Assembly (NCBI RefSeq): GCF_039543505.1
Contig: NZ_BAABJW010000001.1
Location: 1,054,001 to 1,118,000 of the forward strand
Reading direction: 5' to 3'
From: Litoribaculum gwangyangense
Lineage (GTDB): Bacteria > Bacteroidota > Bacteroidia > Flavobacteriales > Flavobacteriaceae
DNA length: 64,000 nucleotides
The position numbers were made by a program, and so were the translations under genes. How positions within the stretch are numbered: position 1 is the first letter of the stretch; every line of letters starts with the position of its first letter. The notes under the pieces were generated by a model that did no database searches, was not told where the DNA came from, and saw nothing but the letters and a program-made list of their open reading frames with translations. Below are positions 1 through 8,782 of the stretch, piece by piece.

Positions 1-1
1 A

Positions 2-352
2 ACTTCGGTAAAAAAGCATTTTGGTTTTGAAGTTTTAGTTCTGGTGAAGACAAGAGAGGATTTAAAGCGCATTTTTGAAGCTTCGCCTTTTCCTGAGGAA
101 CAAAAGAAAGCTAGTTATTTTATGATGTTGCATCATAAGCCTGAACAAGTATTGATAGATAAGGTTTCAGAAAAAGTATACGAAGGTGAAACATATGAAA
201 TAATTAACGACTGCATCTATTATTTTTATGAAAAAGGGTTAGGACAAGCAAAATTCAATGTAAATTTTTTCGAGCGAAAACTTAATACATTTGCGACAGC
301 TAGAAACTATAATACCTTGGTAAAGTTATTATCTTTGTCATTAGAAAATTAA
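2..352 (+). CDS. DUF1697 family protein, C-terminal part (cut by window edge)
   Basis: The reading frame is open from base 2 to the stop at 352, so this is the 3' part of a gene that starts outside the window. The first visible residues (HFGFEVLVLVKTREDLK) match the centre of the DUF1697 family, in which a conserved 'F..EV.V.V.T..EL' segment precedes the C-terminal half. A GTG at 44 could be read as a start, but that would leave out the conserved strand before it, so I take it as internal. The biochemical role of DUF1697 is unknown. It ends 3 bases before the mevalonate decarboxylase start and may be co-transcribed with it. Confidence 0.75.
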   Translation, partial: TSVKKHFGFEVLVLVKTREDLKRIFEASPFPEEQKKASYFMMLHHKPEQVLIDKVSEKVYEGETYEIINDCIYYFYEKGLGQAKFNVNFFERKLNTFATARNYNTLVKLLSLSLEN

Positions 353-355
353 ATC

Positions 356-1435
356 ATGACTGAAAGCGATTTTATTCCAAAACGATACACAAAATTAATA
401 GATAAAGGCAGTGTTTCATGGTCATCACCAAGTAACATTGCACTTGTTAAATATTGGGGAAAAAAGAAAGACCAAATACCAGAGAATCCATCCATAAGTT
501 TCACGCTTTCTGATTGTAAAACCATAACTACAATTTGTTTTTCAAAGAAAGAAAAACAAGAAGAGTTTTCATTTGAGATATATTTAGATGCGGAAAAGAA
601 AGACGATTTTAAACCAAAAATCGAAACGTTTTTTAAGCGTGTTGAGGTGTATTTACCATTTTTAAAAACGTATCATTTTAAAATTGAAACATCAAACACT
701 TTTCCACATAGTTCGGGTATTGCATCATCAGCAAGTGGTATGAGCGCCTTAGCTTGTTGTTTAATGAGTGTCGAGAAAGCATTAAACCCAGAAATATCGG
801 AAGCATTTTTTATGCAAAAAGCTTCTTTTTTAGCTCGTTTGGGTTCAGGGAGTGCTTGTAGAAGTCTTGAGGGGGATTTGGTAGTTTGGGGATATCATGA
901 TGAAATTGATGGTAGCTCAGATTTATATGGAACGAAGTATCCATTTGACGTTCATAACAATTTCAAAAACTATCAAGATACTATTTTATTGGTTGATAAG
1001 GGCGAAAAGCAAGTCAGCAGTACGATTGGGCATAATTTAATGCATGGACATCCTTTTGCGAAGGAACGTTTTAAACAAGCTTCCAAAAATTTATCAGGTG
1101 TAATTCCTGTTTTCAAAAAAGGGGATTTAGATGCCTTTATCAAAATCGTAGAAATTGAAGCACTTACTTTACATGCCATGATGATGACAAGTATGCCATA
1201 CTTCATTTTGATGAAGCCCAATACGTTAGAAATCATTAATAAAATATGGGTATTTAGAGAAAAGACAAATTCAAAAGTTTGTTTTACCCTTGATGCTGGT
1301 GCTAATGTGCATGTACTTTATCCAGAAAACGAAACGGAATCTGTTTTGAAATTCATTAAAAATGAATTAGTTGCATATTGTCAAAATGGACATTATATTT
1401 GCGACAAAATTGGTTTTGGAGCAAAACAATTGTAA
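356..1435 (+). CDS. mvaD: Diphosphomevalonate decarboxylase
   Basis: A GHMP-superfamily enzyme that converts mevalonate diphosphate to isopentenyl diphosphate with ATP in the cytoplasm. Visible hallmarks are the N-terminal NIALVKYWGK segment (about residues 27-36), the GHMP phosphate-binding stretch SSGIASSASGMSALA (about 119-133), the RLGSGSACRS motif (about 161-170) and TLDAGAN with the likely catalytic Asp at 313. The length of 359 aa is normal for the family. A mevalonate kinase follows after 28 bases, which fits the use of the mevalonate pathway by Flavobacteriia. The HMG-CoA steps must be encoded elsewhere. Confidence 0.95.
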   Translation: MTESDFIPKRYTKLIDKGSVSWSSPSNIALVKYWGKKKDQIPENPSISFTLSDCKTITTICFSKKEKQEEFSFEIYLDAEKKDDFKPKIETFFKRVEVYLPFLKTYHFKIETSNTFPHSSGIASSASGMSALACCLMSVEKALNPEISEAFFMQKASFLARLGSGSACRSLEGDLVVWGYHDEIDGSSDLYGTKYPFDVHNNFKNYQDTILLVDKGEKQVSSTIGHNLMHGHPFAKERFKQASKNLSGVIPVFKKGDLDAFIKIVEIEALTLHAMMMTSMPYFILMKPNTLEIINKIWVFREKTNSKVCFTLDAGANVHVLYPENETESVLKFIKNELVAYCQNGHYICDKIGFGAKQL

Positions 1436-1463
1436 CTTTATGATTCCAAATCAATTCAAGTAA

Positions 1464-2390
1464 ATGAAAGGACCACTTTTTTATTCAAAAATATTACTCT
1501 TTGGTGAGTATGGAATTATTAAAGATTCCAAAGGTTTATCCATACCCTATAATTTTTATAATGGTGCTTTAAAGAAAGCTGAAGAGCCTTCTGAAAACGC
1601 AAAAAAGTCAAACGAAAGCTTAAAGCGTTTTGTTAGCTATCTACAAAATATTGATGCAAAGTTAGTTACTTTCGATTTTGATGCTTTAAAAGAAGATGTT
1701 AATGAGGGTATGTATTTCGATTCATCTATTCCGCAAGGTTATGGCGTAGGAAGTAGTGGTGCTTTGGTAGCTGCTATTTACGATAAATATGCCCAAGATA
1801 AAATTACGGTTTTAGAGAATTTAACTCGTGATAAACTTTTAAAACTTAAGGCGATATTCTCTGAAATGGAATCTTTTTTTCACGGAAAATCTTCCGGTTT
1901 AGATCCCCTAAATAGTTATTTAAGCATACCCATTCTTATTAATTCCAAAGACAACATTGAAGCTACTGGTATTCCTGCCCAACAAAACAGTAAAGGTGCC
2001 GTGTTTTTATTGGATAGCGGAATTGTTGGAGAAACCGCACCTATGGTGAGTATTTTTATGGAAAACATGAAACAAGAAGGTTTCCGCAATATGCTTAAAA
2101 ACCAATTCATTAAACACACGGATGCTTGTGTTGAAGATTTTTTATCTGGTAATATTAAGTCCTTATTTAAAAATACCAAGCAACTTTCAAAAGTGGTTTT
2201 AAATCATTTTAAACCCATGATACCACCACAATTCCATGAACTGTGGAAAAAAGGTATTGAAACCAATGATTATTATCTAAAACTTTGTGGCTCTGGTGGT
2301 GGTGGGTATATTTTAGGTTTTACAAAAGATATTGAAAAAGCTAAAAAATCGCTTTCAGATTATAAACTAGAAGTTGTTTATAATTTCTAA
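1464..2390 (+). CDS. Mevalonate kinase-like GHMP kinase
   Basis: A GHMP kinase, most likely phosphorylating mevalonate (or phosphomevalonate). It shows the N-terminal KILLFGEYGI strand (about residues 9-18), the ATP-loop motif QGYGVGSSGALVA (about 91-103), the SGLDPLNSYL segment of the active site and a C-terminal glycine-rich CGSGGGGYILGF motif. The length of 308 aa is normal. It sits directly downstream of mvaD and is probably in the same operon. Mevalonate kinase is the usual assignment for this Bacteroidetes lineage, but phosphomevalonate kinase cannot be excluded by eye. Confidence 0.85.
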   Translation: MKGPLFYSKILLFGEYGIIKDSKGLSIPYNFYNGALKKAEEPSENAKKSNESLKRFVSYLQNIDAKLVTFDFDALKEDVNEGMYFDSSIPQGYGVGSSGALVAAIYDKYAQDKITVLENLTRDKLLKLKAIFSEMESFFHGKSSGLDPLNSYLSIPILINSKDNIEATGIPAQQNSKGAVFLLDSGIVGETAPMVSIFMENMKQEGFRNMLKNQFIKHTDACVEDFLSGNIKSLFKNTKQLSKVVLNHFKPMIPPQFHELWKKGIETNDYYLKLCGSGGGGYILGFTKDIEKAKKSLSDYKLEVVYNF

Positions 2391-2444
2391 ATACTGCTTT
2401 TATCCTCAAGTGGTTTTGGGATATTCCCATTAAATAATTTCATT

Positions 2445-3347
2445 ATGCTTTCCAGAAGACAGAAACATATTTTTATTAAGTTTTTTAGTATGTTTTCGGT
2501 CGTTAGAGGTTACAATATTCTGATTATAGTTATTGCTCAATATTTAGTTTCTATATATATTATGGCTCACGATAGGCCACTAAAGCAAGTGCTATTTGAT
2601 GCCAACTTATTTATGTTAGTATTGGCATCAGCGGCCACTATAGCTGGGGGGTATATCATTAATAACTTTTACGATTCAGAAAAAGATTTAATCAATAAAC
2701 CCATCAAATCAAGGTTGGATAGATTGGTAAGCCAAAACACCAAACTGTCTTTTTATTTTGTGCTTAATTTTTCGGCGGTTATAATGGCCAGTTATGTGTC
2801 GTTCAATGCCGTGGTTTTCTTTTCAATATATATTTTTGCCATATGGTTTTATTCCCATAAATTAAAGAAGTTACCCTTTGTAGGTAACTTGACATCAGCA
2901 ATATTAACTATTACGCCTTTTTTTGCCATTTTCCTATATTACAAAAATTTTGAAACCGTCATTTTTGTTCATGCCATATTTTTATTTTTAATGATATCCA
3001 TGCGTGAACTCACTAAAGATTTGGAAAACATGAAAGGGGATTTACTCCAAAATTATCAAACCATCCCTATTGTGTATGGTGAAAAGGTTTCAAAAAACAT
3101 GTTAACCTTATTAACGCTTTTAACTTTAATACCTACTTATCTATTGCTATATCGTTTCGAAATAGGCTATATGTATTTATACTTTTATTCTAGTACGGTT
3201 TTACTCTTGGTTTTTCTTCTTGTCCTTTGGAAATCAAAAGCCAAAATCCATTATTTAATTCTTCATAATATTTTAAAATTTATTATTGTATCTGGGGTAT
3301 TTTGTATTTTACTAATAAATGTTGGGTTGGTTTTAAATCGTATATAA
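2445..3347 (+). CDS. UbiA-family prenyltransferase (GGGP geranylgeranyltransferase-like)
   Basis: An integral membrane prenyltransferase with about eight hydrophobic helices. The first Asp-rich motif is NNFYDSEKD (about residues 73-81) and the second is around RELTKDLENMKGD (about 187-199); both coordinate Mg2+-prenyl diphosphate. Homologues in Flavobacteriaceae are usually named geranylgeranylglycerol-phosphate geranylgeranyltransferase or 4-hydroxybenzoate polyprenyltransferase. The acceptor substrate cannot be told from sequence. Its place just after mevalonate-pathway genes fits an isoprenoid-using enzyme. Confidence 0.85.
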   Translation: MLSRRQKHIFIKFFSMFSVVRGYNILIIVIAQYLVSIYIMAHDRPLKQVLFDANLFMLVLASAATIAGGYIINNFYDSEKDLINKPIKSRLDRLVSQNTKLSFYFVLNFSAVIMASYVSFNAVVFFSIYIFAIWFYSHKLKKLPFVGNLTSAILTITPFFAIFLYYKNFETVIFVHAIFLFLMISMRELTKDLENMKGDLLQNYQTIPIVYGEKVSKNMLTLLTLLTLIPTYLLLYRFEIGYMYLYFYSSTVLLLVFLLVLWKSKAKIHYLILHNILKFIIVSGVFCILLINVGLVLNRI

Positions 3348-3489
3348 ACGGTAATTAGAGCGTTATTTTTTTGGTCGTGCTTTCTTAAATCGCGCAACAA
3401 TTTTTATCATTAAAGCTCCAGGGATTACTAAATCGCTAACGCAGTAGAACAAATTGAAAATCAAAAGTGTAAATCGAAATTTTTAAGTA

Positions 3490-3497
3490 TATCTTTG
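3490..3497 (+). promoter_or_regulatory. Bacteroidetes-type -7 box upstream of the RluB-like gene
   Basis: TATCTTTG matches the Bacteroidetes -7 consensus TAnnTTTG and lies 16 bases before the ATG at 3514. No convincing -33 TTTG is seen at the usual spacing. Confidence 0.5.
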
Positions 3498-3513
3498 CAA
3501 AAAATAATATAAA

Positions 3514-4389
3514 ATGAGTAGGCATCAAGGCAGTAATAGAAGTGGGAAATCTGGAAGAGGACAACAAGCAGATGTTGGTAAAAATACTAACAGAGGGGGC
3601 AGTAGTAACAAAAGTAAGAGTTTTGCTAGAGGTAATGCACCAATAAAAAAAATAAGTACCTCACCAAAAAAGCCGAGTAATCCAAATGAAATTAGGCTAA
3701 ACAAATACATCGCCAATTCGGGGGTTTGCTCTCGTAAAGAAGCAGATGTGCATATCGCTACCGGACTCGTAACCGTTAATGGCAAGGTAGTTACCGAAAT
3801 GGGGTATAAAGTTAAGTTAGATGATGAGGTTCGTTACGATGGAGCCCGCGTAAACCCAGAAAAAAAGGCATACGTACTATTGAATAAACCCAAAGGATTT
3901 GCTACTACAACTAGTGAGGGTAAAGGTAGAACCGTTATGGATTTGGTTGCAAACGCTACCACTTCAAGAATTAAACCTATTGGACGTTTAGGCAGAAACT
4001 CCAAAGGCCTTTTGTTGTTTACAAACGATGAGCAAATTCACGATAAATTTACCAACTCTAAACATGGGGTGGCGCGTTTGTTTCACATCGAATTGGATAA
4101 AAACCTAAAATTAGAAGATTTAAAAAAGGTTCAAGCAGGTTTTAAAATAGATGGAAAACTAGTGTCTGTTGAGGAGATTAGCTACATTGACGGTGCTACA
4201 AAACGTGAAATAGGTTTAAAAATAAAAAATACAGGCAATACTATCATCAGGACTATTTTTGAATATTTAAAGTACGAAGTGGTAAGTTTGGATTGTGTGG
4301 CTATTGGACATTTAACAAAAAAAGATATTCCTCGTGGGCATTGGAAACATTTAACTGAGCAGGAATTGAATACTCTTAAGATGCTATAA
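3514..4389 (+). CDS. RluB/RsuA-family pseudouridine synthase homologue lacking the catalytic Asp
   Basis: Homologous to the large-subunit rRNA pseudouridine synthases of the RluB/RsuA type. Domains in order: a basic, Gly/Ser/Lys-rich N-terminal tail (about 1-58), an S4 RNA-binding domain beginning at IRLNKYIANSGVCSRKEA (about 61-78), and the synthase domain. The family signature GRLD, whose Asp is the catalytic nucleophile, here reads GRLGRNSKGLLLFTND, with Gly at residue 160 (codon GGC at 3991-3993). The downstream NR.VRR.FE motif is also altered to NTIIRTIFE (about 242-250). The reading frame is otherwise intact with the conserved end KKDIPRGHWKHLT, so I infer a pseudoenzyme or RNA-binding protein. 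Confidence refers to the family assignment. Confidence 0.9.
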   Translation: MSRHQGSNRSGKSGRGQQADVGKNTNRGGSSNKSKSFARGNAPIKKISTSPKKPSNPNEIRLNKYIANSGVCSRKEADVHIATGLVTVNGKVVTEMGYKVKLDDEVRYDGARVNPEKKAYVLLNKPKGFATTTSEGKGRTVMDLVANATTSRIKPIGRLGRNSKGLLLFTNDEQIHDKFTNSKHGVARLFHIELDKNLKLEDLKKVQAGFKIDGKLVSVEEISYIDGATKREIGLKIKNTGNTIIRTIFEYLKYEVVSLDCVAIGHLTKKDIPRGHWKHLTEQELNTLKML

Positions 4390-4709
4390 ATTTTTATCAA
4401 AAATTTACCTAAAAAACATGCTAATTCAAAATTTTATATTTCATTTGCACTGTTTTTTAGCTGAACAAATTGAAATCTGTTTATATGTTCGGGCTTTTGA
4501 AAATTAGGAAGTCATACTCAAAAGCTGCTTACCGTTTAAGTAACCGAATTTTAAAGCTAACTTCCGTTTTTAACATATATGCTAGTCAGCATAAATATGC
4601 CTTTATGCCTACTACTCAAAATCAAATACAAGTTTGATATTCATTTTTTTCATTAGTTTTTCGCCTAATTAATTTAAGGGCTTTATCTTTAACTTTTTAA
4701 AAGAAATAA
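4390..4709 (+). other. 320-bp intergenic gap with one weak 50-codon ORF
   Basis: No recognisable gene. An ATG at 4485 opens a 50-codon frame ending with TGA at 4635-4637; its product is Lys/Arg/Ser/Tyr-rich and I recognise no family. The stretch before the arginine decarboxylase ATG is AT-rich and probably carries its promoter, but only an imperfect TATCTTTA (about 4684-4691) is visible. Confidence 0.3.
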
Positions 4710-6110
4710 ATGAATACAAAATACATTGATTTAATTGATCAAACCTTCGATTTCCCCCAAGAAGAATTCACCTTAGAAAATAGAACACTTGAGTTTCATG
4801 GAATTAACCTTATGGAATTGGTTGAAAATTATGGGGTTCCTTTAAAATTTACCTATTTACCACAAATATCCAACAACATTAACAAAGCAAAACAGTGGTT
4901 TGCTGGTGCAATGAAAAAACACAAATATAAAGGTAAGTACCATTATTGTTATTGCACAAAAAGTTCACATTTTAAGCACGTTTTAAATGAAGCGCTTAAA
5001 AATGATATTCATATTGAAACCTCTTCGGCATTTGATATAGATATTGTTGAAAAATTAAAGGCAGAGGGCAAAATTACTGATGACACTTATGTGATTAGCA
5101 ATGGTTTTAAACGTGCTCAATATGTCACAAACATAGCTAGGTTAATAAATAATGGACATAAAAATGCCATTCCTATTATTGATAATTACGAGGAAATAGA
5201 TCTACTGTCTCAAGAAATCGAAGGAAAGTTTAATGTTGGGATTCGAATAGCTTCAGAGGAAGAACCAAAATTTGAGTTTTATACCTCACGTTTGGGTATT
5301 GGTTACAAAAATATTGTGCCCTTTTACAGAAATCAAATTCAAAATAACAAAAGAGTAAAGTTGAAAATGCTTCACTTTTTTATCAATACCGGTATTCGAG
5401 ACAATGCTTATTATTGGAACGAGTTACAAAAATGTTTAAAAGTATATACGAGTTTAAAAAGGATATGCCCATCACTAGATAGCTTGAATATAGGAGGCGG
5501 TTTTCCAATAAAAAATTCTTTGGCATTTGATTTTGATTATCAGTATATGGTCGATGAAATAATCAACCAAATTAAGATGGTTTGTGAAGAAGAAGAAGTA
5601 AAAGTGCCCAATATTTTTACAGAGTTTGGAAGTTTTACTGTTGGTGAAAGCGGTGGCGCTATATACGAAGTTCTTTACCAAAAACAACAGAACGATCGTG
5701 AAAAGTGGAACATGATAAACTCATCGTTCATTACTACTTTGCCAGACACCTGGGCCATAAACAAACGTTTTATTTTGCTGCCAATAAATAGATGGTACGA
5801 TAGTTATGAGCGAGTTTTATTAGGAGGATTAACTTGTGATAGTGATGATTATTATAATAGTGAACAGCACATGAATGCTATCTACTTACCCAAGTACAAT
5901 AAAGAAAAACCACTTTATATCGGGTTTTTTAATACAGGTGCTTACCAAGAAACCATAGGTGGATTTGGTGGGTTGCAACACTGTTTAATACCATCACCCA
6001 AACATATTTTAATCGACAGGAATGAAAATGGTGAGGTAACTACCAAACTATTTAGTGAACAACAAAAAAGTGAAGAACTGTTGAAGATTTTGGGTTATGA
6101 TAACAACTAG
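4710..6110 (+). CDS. speA: Arginine decarboxylase (PLP, alanine-racemase fold)
   Basis: Decarboxylates arginine to agmatine, the first step of a polyamine route. The N-terminal half forms a PLP-binding barrel, with the likely Schiff-base lysine in YCTKSS (Lys84). The glycine-rich LNIGGGFPIKNSL segment (about 258-270) binds the PLP phosphate, and TWAINKRF and LGGLTCDSDD belong to the C-terminal domain with the catalytic Cys-Asp pair. At 466 aa it is the short Bacteroidetes form, compared with about 630 aa in Escherichia coli SpeA. A deoxyhypusine-synthase-like gene follows; an agmatinase gene is not in the window. Confidence 0.9.
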   Translation: MNTKYIDLIDQTFDFPQEEFTLENRTLEFHGINLMELVENYGVPLKFTYLPQISNNINKAKQWFAGAMKKHKYKGKYHYCYCTKSSHFKHVLNEALKNDIHIETSSAFDIDIVEKLKAEGKITDDTYVISNGFKRAQYVTNIARLINNGHKNAIPIIDNYEEIDLLSQEIEGKFNVGIRIASEEEPKFEFYTSRLGIGYKNIVPFYRNQIQNNKRVKLKMLHFFINTGIRDNAYYWNELQKCLKVYTSLKRICPSLDSLNIGGGFPIKNSLAFDFDYQYMVDEIINQIKMVCEEEEVKVPNIFTEFGSFTVGESGGAIYEVLYQKQQNDREKWNMINSSFITTLPDTWAINKRFILLPINRWYDSYERVLLGGLTCDSDDYYNSEQHMNAIYLPKYNKEKPLYIGFFNTGAYQETIGGFGGLQHCLIPSPKHILIDRNENGEVTTKLFSEQQKSEELLKILGYDNN

Positions 6111-6228
6111 ATTACGGGATTTTTTAAAAAAATAAATTTCAAAATATTGTATTCTAACAAGTTAAGTTTTAAATTTATAACGCATCAAAAATATTCTTAA
6201 ATAATACAAAATTAAAAATTGCTAAAAA

Positions 6229-7203
6229 ATGAATAATAAAGGACCCATTTCACAATTTATAGAAAAACATTATTTGCACTTTAATGCTGCAGCATTGGTT
6301 GATGCAGCAAAAGGCTACGAAGCCCAATTACATTCTGGTGCAAAAATGTTGGTATCTCTTGCAGGTGCCATGAGTACTGCGGAATTGGGTAAAAGTTTTG
6401 CGGAAATGATACGTCAAGACAAAGTGCATATCATTTCTTGTACAGGTGCCAATTTAGAAGAGGATATCATGAATTTGGTGGCGCATTCGCATTACAAGCG
6501 CGTGCCAAACTACCGCGATTTAACGCCACAGGAAGAATGGGATTTACTTGAAAAAGGTTTAAACCGAGTTACCGATACATGTATTCCAGAGCATGAAGCT
6601 TTCCGTCGTTTGCAAAAACACATTTATCAGATTTGGAAAGACGCCGATGCTAAAGGAGAACGCTACTTACCACATGAATACATGTACAAAATGTTGCTTT
6701 CAGGCGTTTTGGAACAGTATTATGAAATTGATTTGAAAGACTCTTGGATGTATGCAGCAGCTGAAAAAAACCTGCCAATTGTCTGTCCTGGTTGGGAAGA
6801 TAGTACTATGGGTAACATTTTTGCTAGTTATGTTTTGAAAGGCGAATTGAAAGCCAGCACTATGAAATCAGGTATAGAGTATATGACCTTTTTGGCTGAT
6901 TGGTACACTGATAATTCCAAAAAAGGTATTGGTTTCTTCCAAATAGGAGGAGGTATTGCAGGGGATTTCCCAATATGTGTGGTGCCCATGTTATACCAAG
7001 ATATGGAACGTACCGACACACCCTTTTGGAGTTATTTTTGTCAGATTAGCGATTCCACAACAAGTTATGGATCTTACTCCGGAGCCGTTCCAAATGAGAA
7101 AATTACTTGGGGTAAATTAGATATCGATACACCAAAGTTTATTATTGAAAGCGATGCTACCATTGTAGCACCATTAATTTTTGCTTATTTGTTAGACCAA
7201 TAA
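6229..7203 (+). CDS. Deoxyhypusine synthase-like polyamine enzyme
   Basis: A member of the deoxyhypusine synthase family (NAD-dependent aminobutyl transfer). The catalytic lysine is kept in the C-terminal motif NEKITWGKL as Lys296, with Glu290 and Trp294 in the family positions (human Lys329, Glu323, Trp327). The glycine loop IGGGIAGDFPI and GSYSG replace human GGGVVKHH and GSDSG, so residues matching human His288 and Asp316, which hold spermidine, are Asp and Tyr. Bacteria have no eIF5A, so the acceptor is not hypusine; agmatine, putrescine or another amine is possible. The gene lies between arginine decarboxylase and a nitrilase fusion, which supports a polyamine role. Length 324 aa. Confidence 0.85.
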   Translation: MNNKGPISQFIEKHYLHFNAAALVDAAKGYEAQLHSGAKMLVSLAGAMSTAELGKSFAEMIRQDKVHIISCTGANLEEDIMNLVAHSHYKRVPNYRDLTPQEEWDLLEKGLNRVTDTCIPEHEAFRRLQKHIYQIWKDADAKGERYLPHEYMYKMLLSGVLEQYYEIDLKDSWMYAAAEKNLPIVCPGWEDSTMGNIFASYVLKGELKASTMKSGIEYMTFLADWYTDNSKKGIGFFQIGGGIAGDFPICVVPMLYQDMERTDTPFWSYFCQISDSTTSYGSYSGAVPNEKITWGKLDIDTPKFIIESDATIVAPLIFAYLLDQ

Positions 7204-7205
7204 AT

Positions 7206-8732
7206 ATGGAAACCACTCAAATTGAAAATATAGAGCTAAAGTATTTAAGTGCTGATGACTATGAAGAGTTGAAGCAAGCCACGTTGGAATCATATGGTGG
7301 TGTGCTCAATTCTTATTGGAAAAAGCATCATATTGAAAAATTAACCACCATATTCCCAGAAGGTCAGGTGGTTATAAAAATAAATGGTGATATAGCTGGA
7401 TGCGCATTATCACTTATTGTGGATTATGATAGTATTGATGATGACCATACTTACGCCGATATTATTGCAGGTGAATCCTTCAAAAATCACAATCCTGATG
7501 GTGATATTTTATATGGTATCGATGTGTTTATTAGACCAAAATATCGGGGGTTACGGTTAGGTAGGCGACTTTATGATTACCGCAAGGAGATTTGCGAAAA
7601 CCTAAATTTAAAAAGTATCGTTTTTGGGGGTAGAATGCCTAATTACCACAAGCATAAGCAATTTTCCCCAAAAGAATATATTGAGAAGGTTAAGCGAAAG
7701 GAAATACATGACCCTGTTTTAAACTTTCAGATTTCAAACGATTTCCATCCGGTAAGGGTTTTAAAAGGGTATTTGGAAGGTGATACTGCCTCTAGTGAAT
7801 ATGCCGTTTTAATGGAGTGGGACAATATTTATTATACTAAACCTAACAAAAAAGCTAGTACTGTTAAAACTATAGTGCGTTTAGGTCTAATTCAGTGGCA
7901 AATGAGAACTTATAAAAGTTTGGATGAGCTGATGCAACAAGTCGAATACTTTATAGACAGTGTTTCGGCGTACCGTTCAGATTTTGCTGTTTTTCCGGAA
8001 TTTTTCAATGCCCCTTTGATGGCAGAATATAACCATTTACACGAACCTGAAGCCATTAGGGAATTGGCTAAATTCACCGAAACCATTATCAACAAATTAA
8101 AGGAACTTTCTATTTCATATAACATTAACATCATTTCTGGTAGTATGCCTGAAGTAGTTGATGATAAACTTTATAATGTGGGATATTTATGCAGAAGGGA
8201 TGGTAGTGTGGAACGCTACGAAAAAATCCATGTAACCCCTGATGAAGCCAAGGTTTGGGGCATGCAACGTGGGAATAAATTACAAACCTTTGATACCGAT
8301 TGTGGTAAAATAGGCATTTTAATTTGTTACGATTCTGAGTTCCCAGAACTATCCCGTTTATTAGCCGATGAAGGCATGGATATTTTATTTGTACCATTTC
8401 TAACAGATACCCAAAATGGTTATTCGAGAGTGCGTTTATGTGCTCAAGCAAGAGCCATAGAAAATGAGTGTTATGTTGCTATTTCGGGAAGTGTTGGAAA
8501 TTTACCCAATGTTAATAATATGGACATCCAATATGCGCAATCTGCCGTATTTACACCATGCGATTTTTCATTTCCTAGTAATGGCATAAAAGCCGAAGCC
8601 ACACCAAATACCGAAATGATTTTGGTGGCCGATGTGGATATTAGTCTATTAAGAGAACTTCATTCATTTGGAGCTGTAAAAAATTTAAAAGATCGAAGAA
8701 AAGATTTTTATGATGTTATTCGTGTAAAATAA
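7206..8732 (+). CDS. GNAT acetyltransferase-nitrilase fusion
   Basis: A two-domain protein of 508 aa. Residues about 1-215 form a GNAT N-acetyltransferase domain (acetyl-CoA loop around RPKYRGLRLGRRLYDYR). Residues about 225-500 form a carbon-nitrogen hydrolase domain with the full Glu-Lys-Cys triad: Glu265 in FAVFPEFFNAP, Lys340 in YEKIHVTP and Cys374 in ILICYDSEFPE. The gene starts 2 bases after the DHS-like gene and is surely in its operon. Such fusions occur in several Bacteroidetes; the substrate is not known. An amide of a polyamine or of an agmatine derivative would suit the neighbourhood, but this is inference. Confidence 0.85.
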   Translation: METTQIENIELKYLSADDYEELKQATLESYGGVLNSYWKKHHIEKLTTIFPEGQVVIKINGDIAGCALSLIVDYDSIDDDHTYADIIAGESFKNHNPDGDILYGIDVFIRPKYRGLRLGRRLYDYRKEICENLNLKSIVFGGRMPNYHKHKQFSPKEYIEKVKRKEIHDPVLNFQISNDFHPVRVLKGYLEGDTASSEYAVLMEWDNIYYTKPNKKASTVKTIVRLGLIQWQMRTYKSLDELMQQVEYFIDSVSAYRSDFAVFPEFFNAPLMAEYNHLHEPEAIRELAKFTETIINKLKELSISYNINIISGSMPEVVDDKLYNVGYLCRRDGSVERYEKIHVTPDEAKVWGMQRGNKLQTFDTDCGKIGILICYDSEFPELSRLLADEGMDILFVPFLTDTQNGYSRVRLCAQARAIENECYVAISGSVGNLPNVNNMDIQYAQSAVFTPCDFSFPSNGIKAEATPNTEMILVADVDISLLRELHSFGAVKNLKDRRKDFYDVIRVK

Positions 8733-8782
8733 TCATAAATAAGTATATTTAACCTATAAGCTAAAAACTTTACCCCATAAAA

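Noticed and set aside
6229..7203. First impression that the DHS-like protein lacks its catalytic lysine (GGGIAGDFPI against GGGVVKHH)
   Set aside because: The catalytic lysine of the family is the one in SWGK; it is present here as Lys296 in TWGK. Only the amine-binding positions differ.
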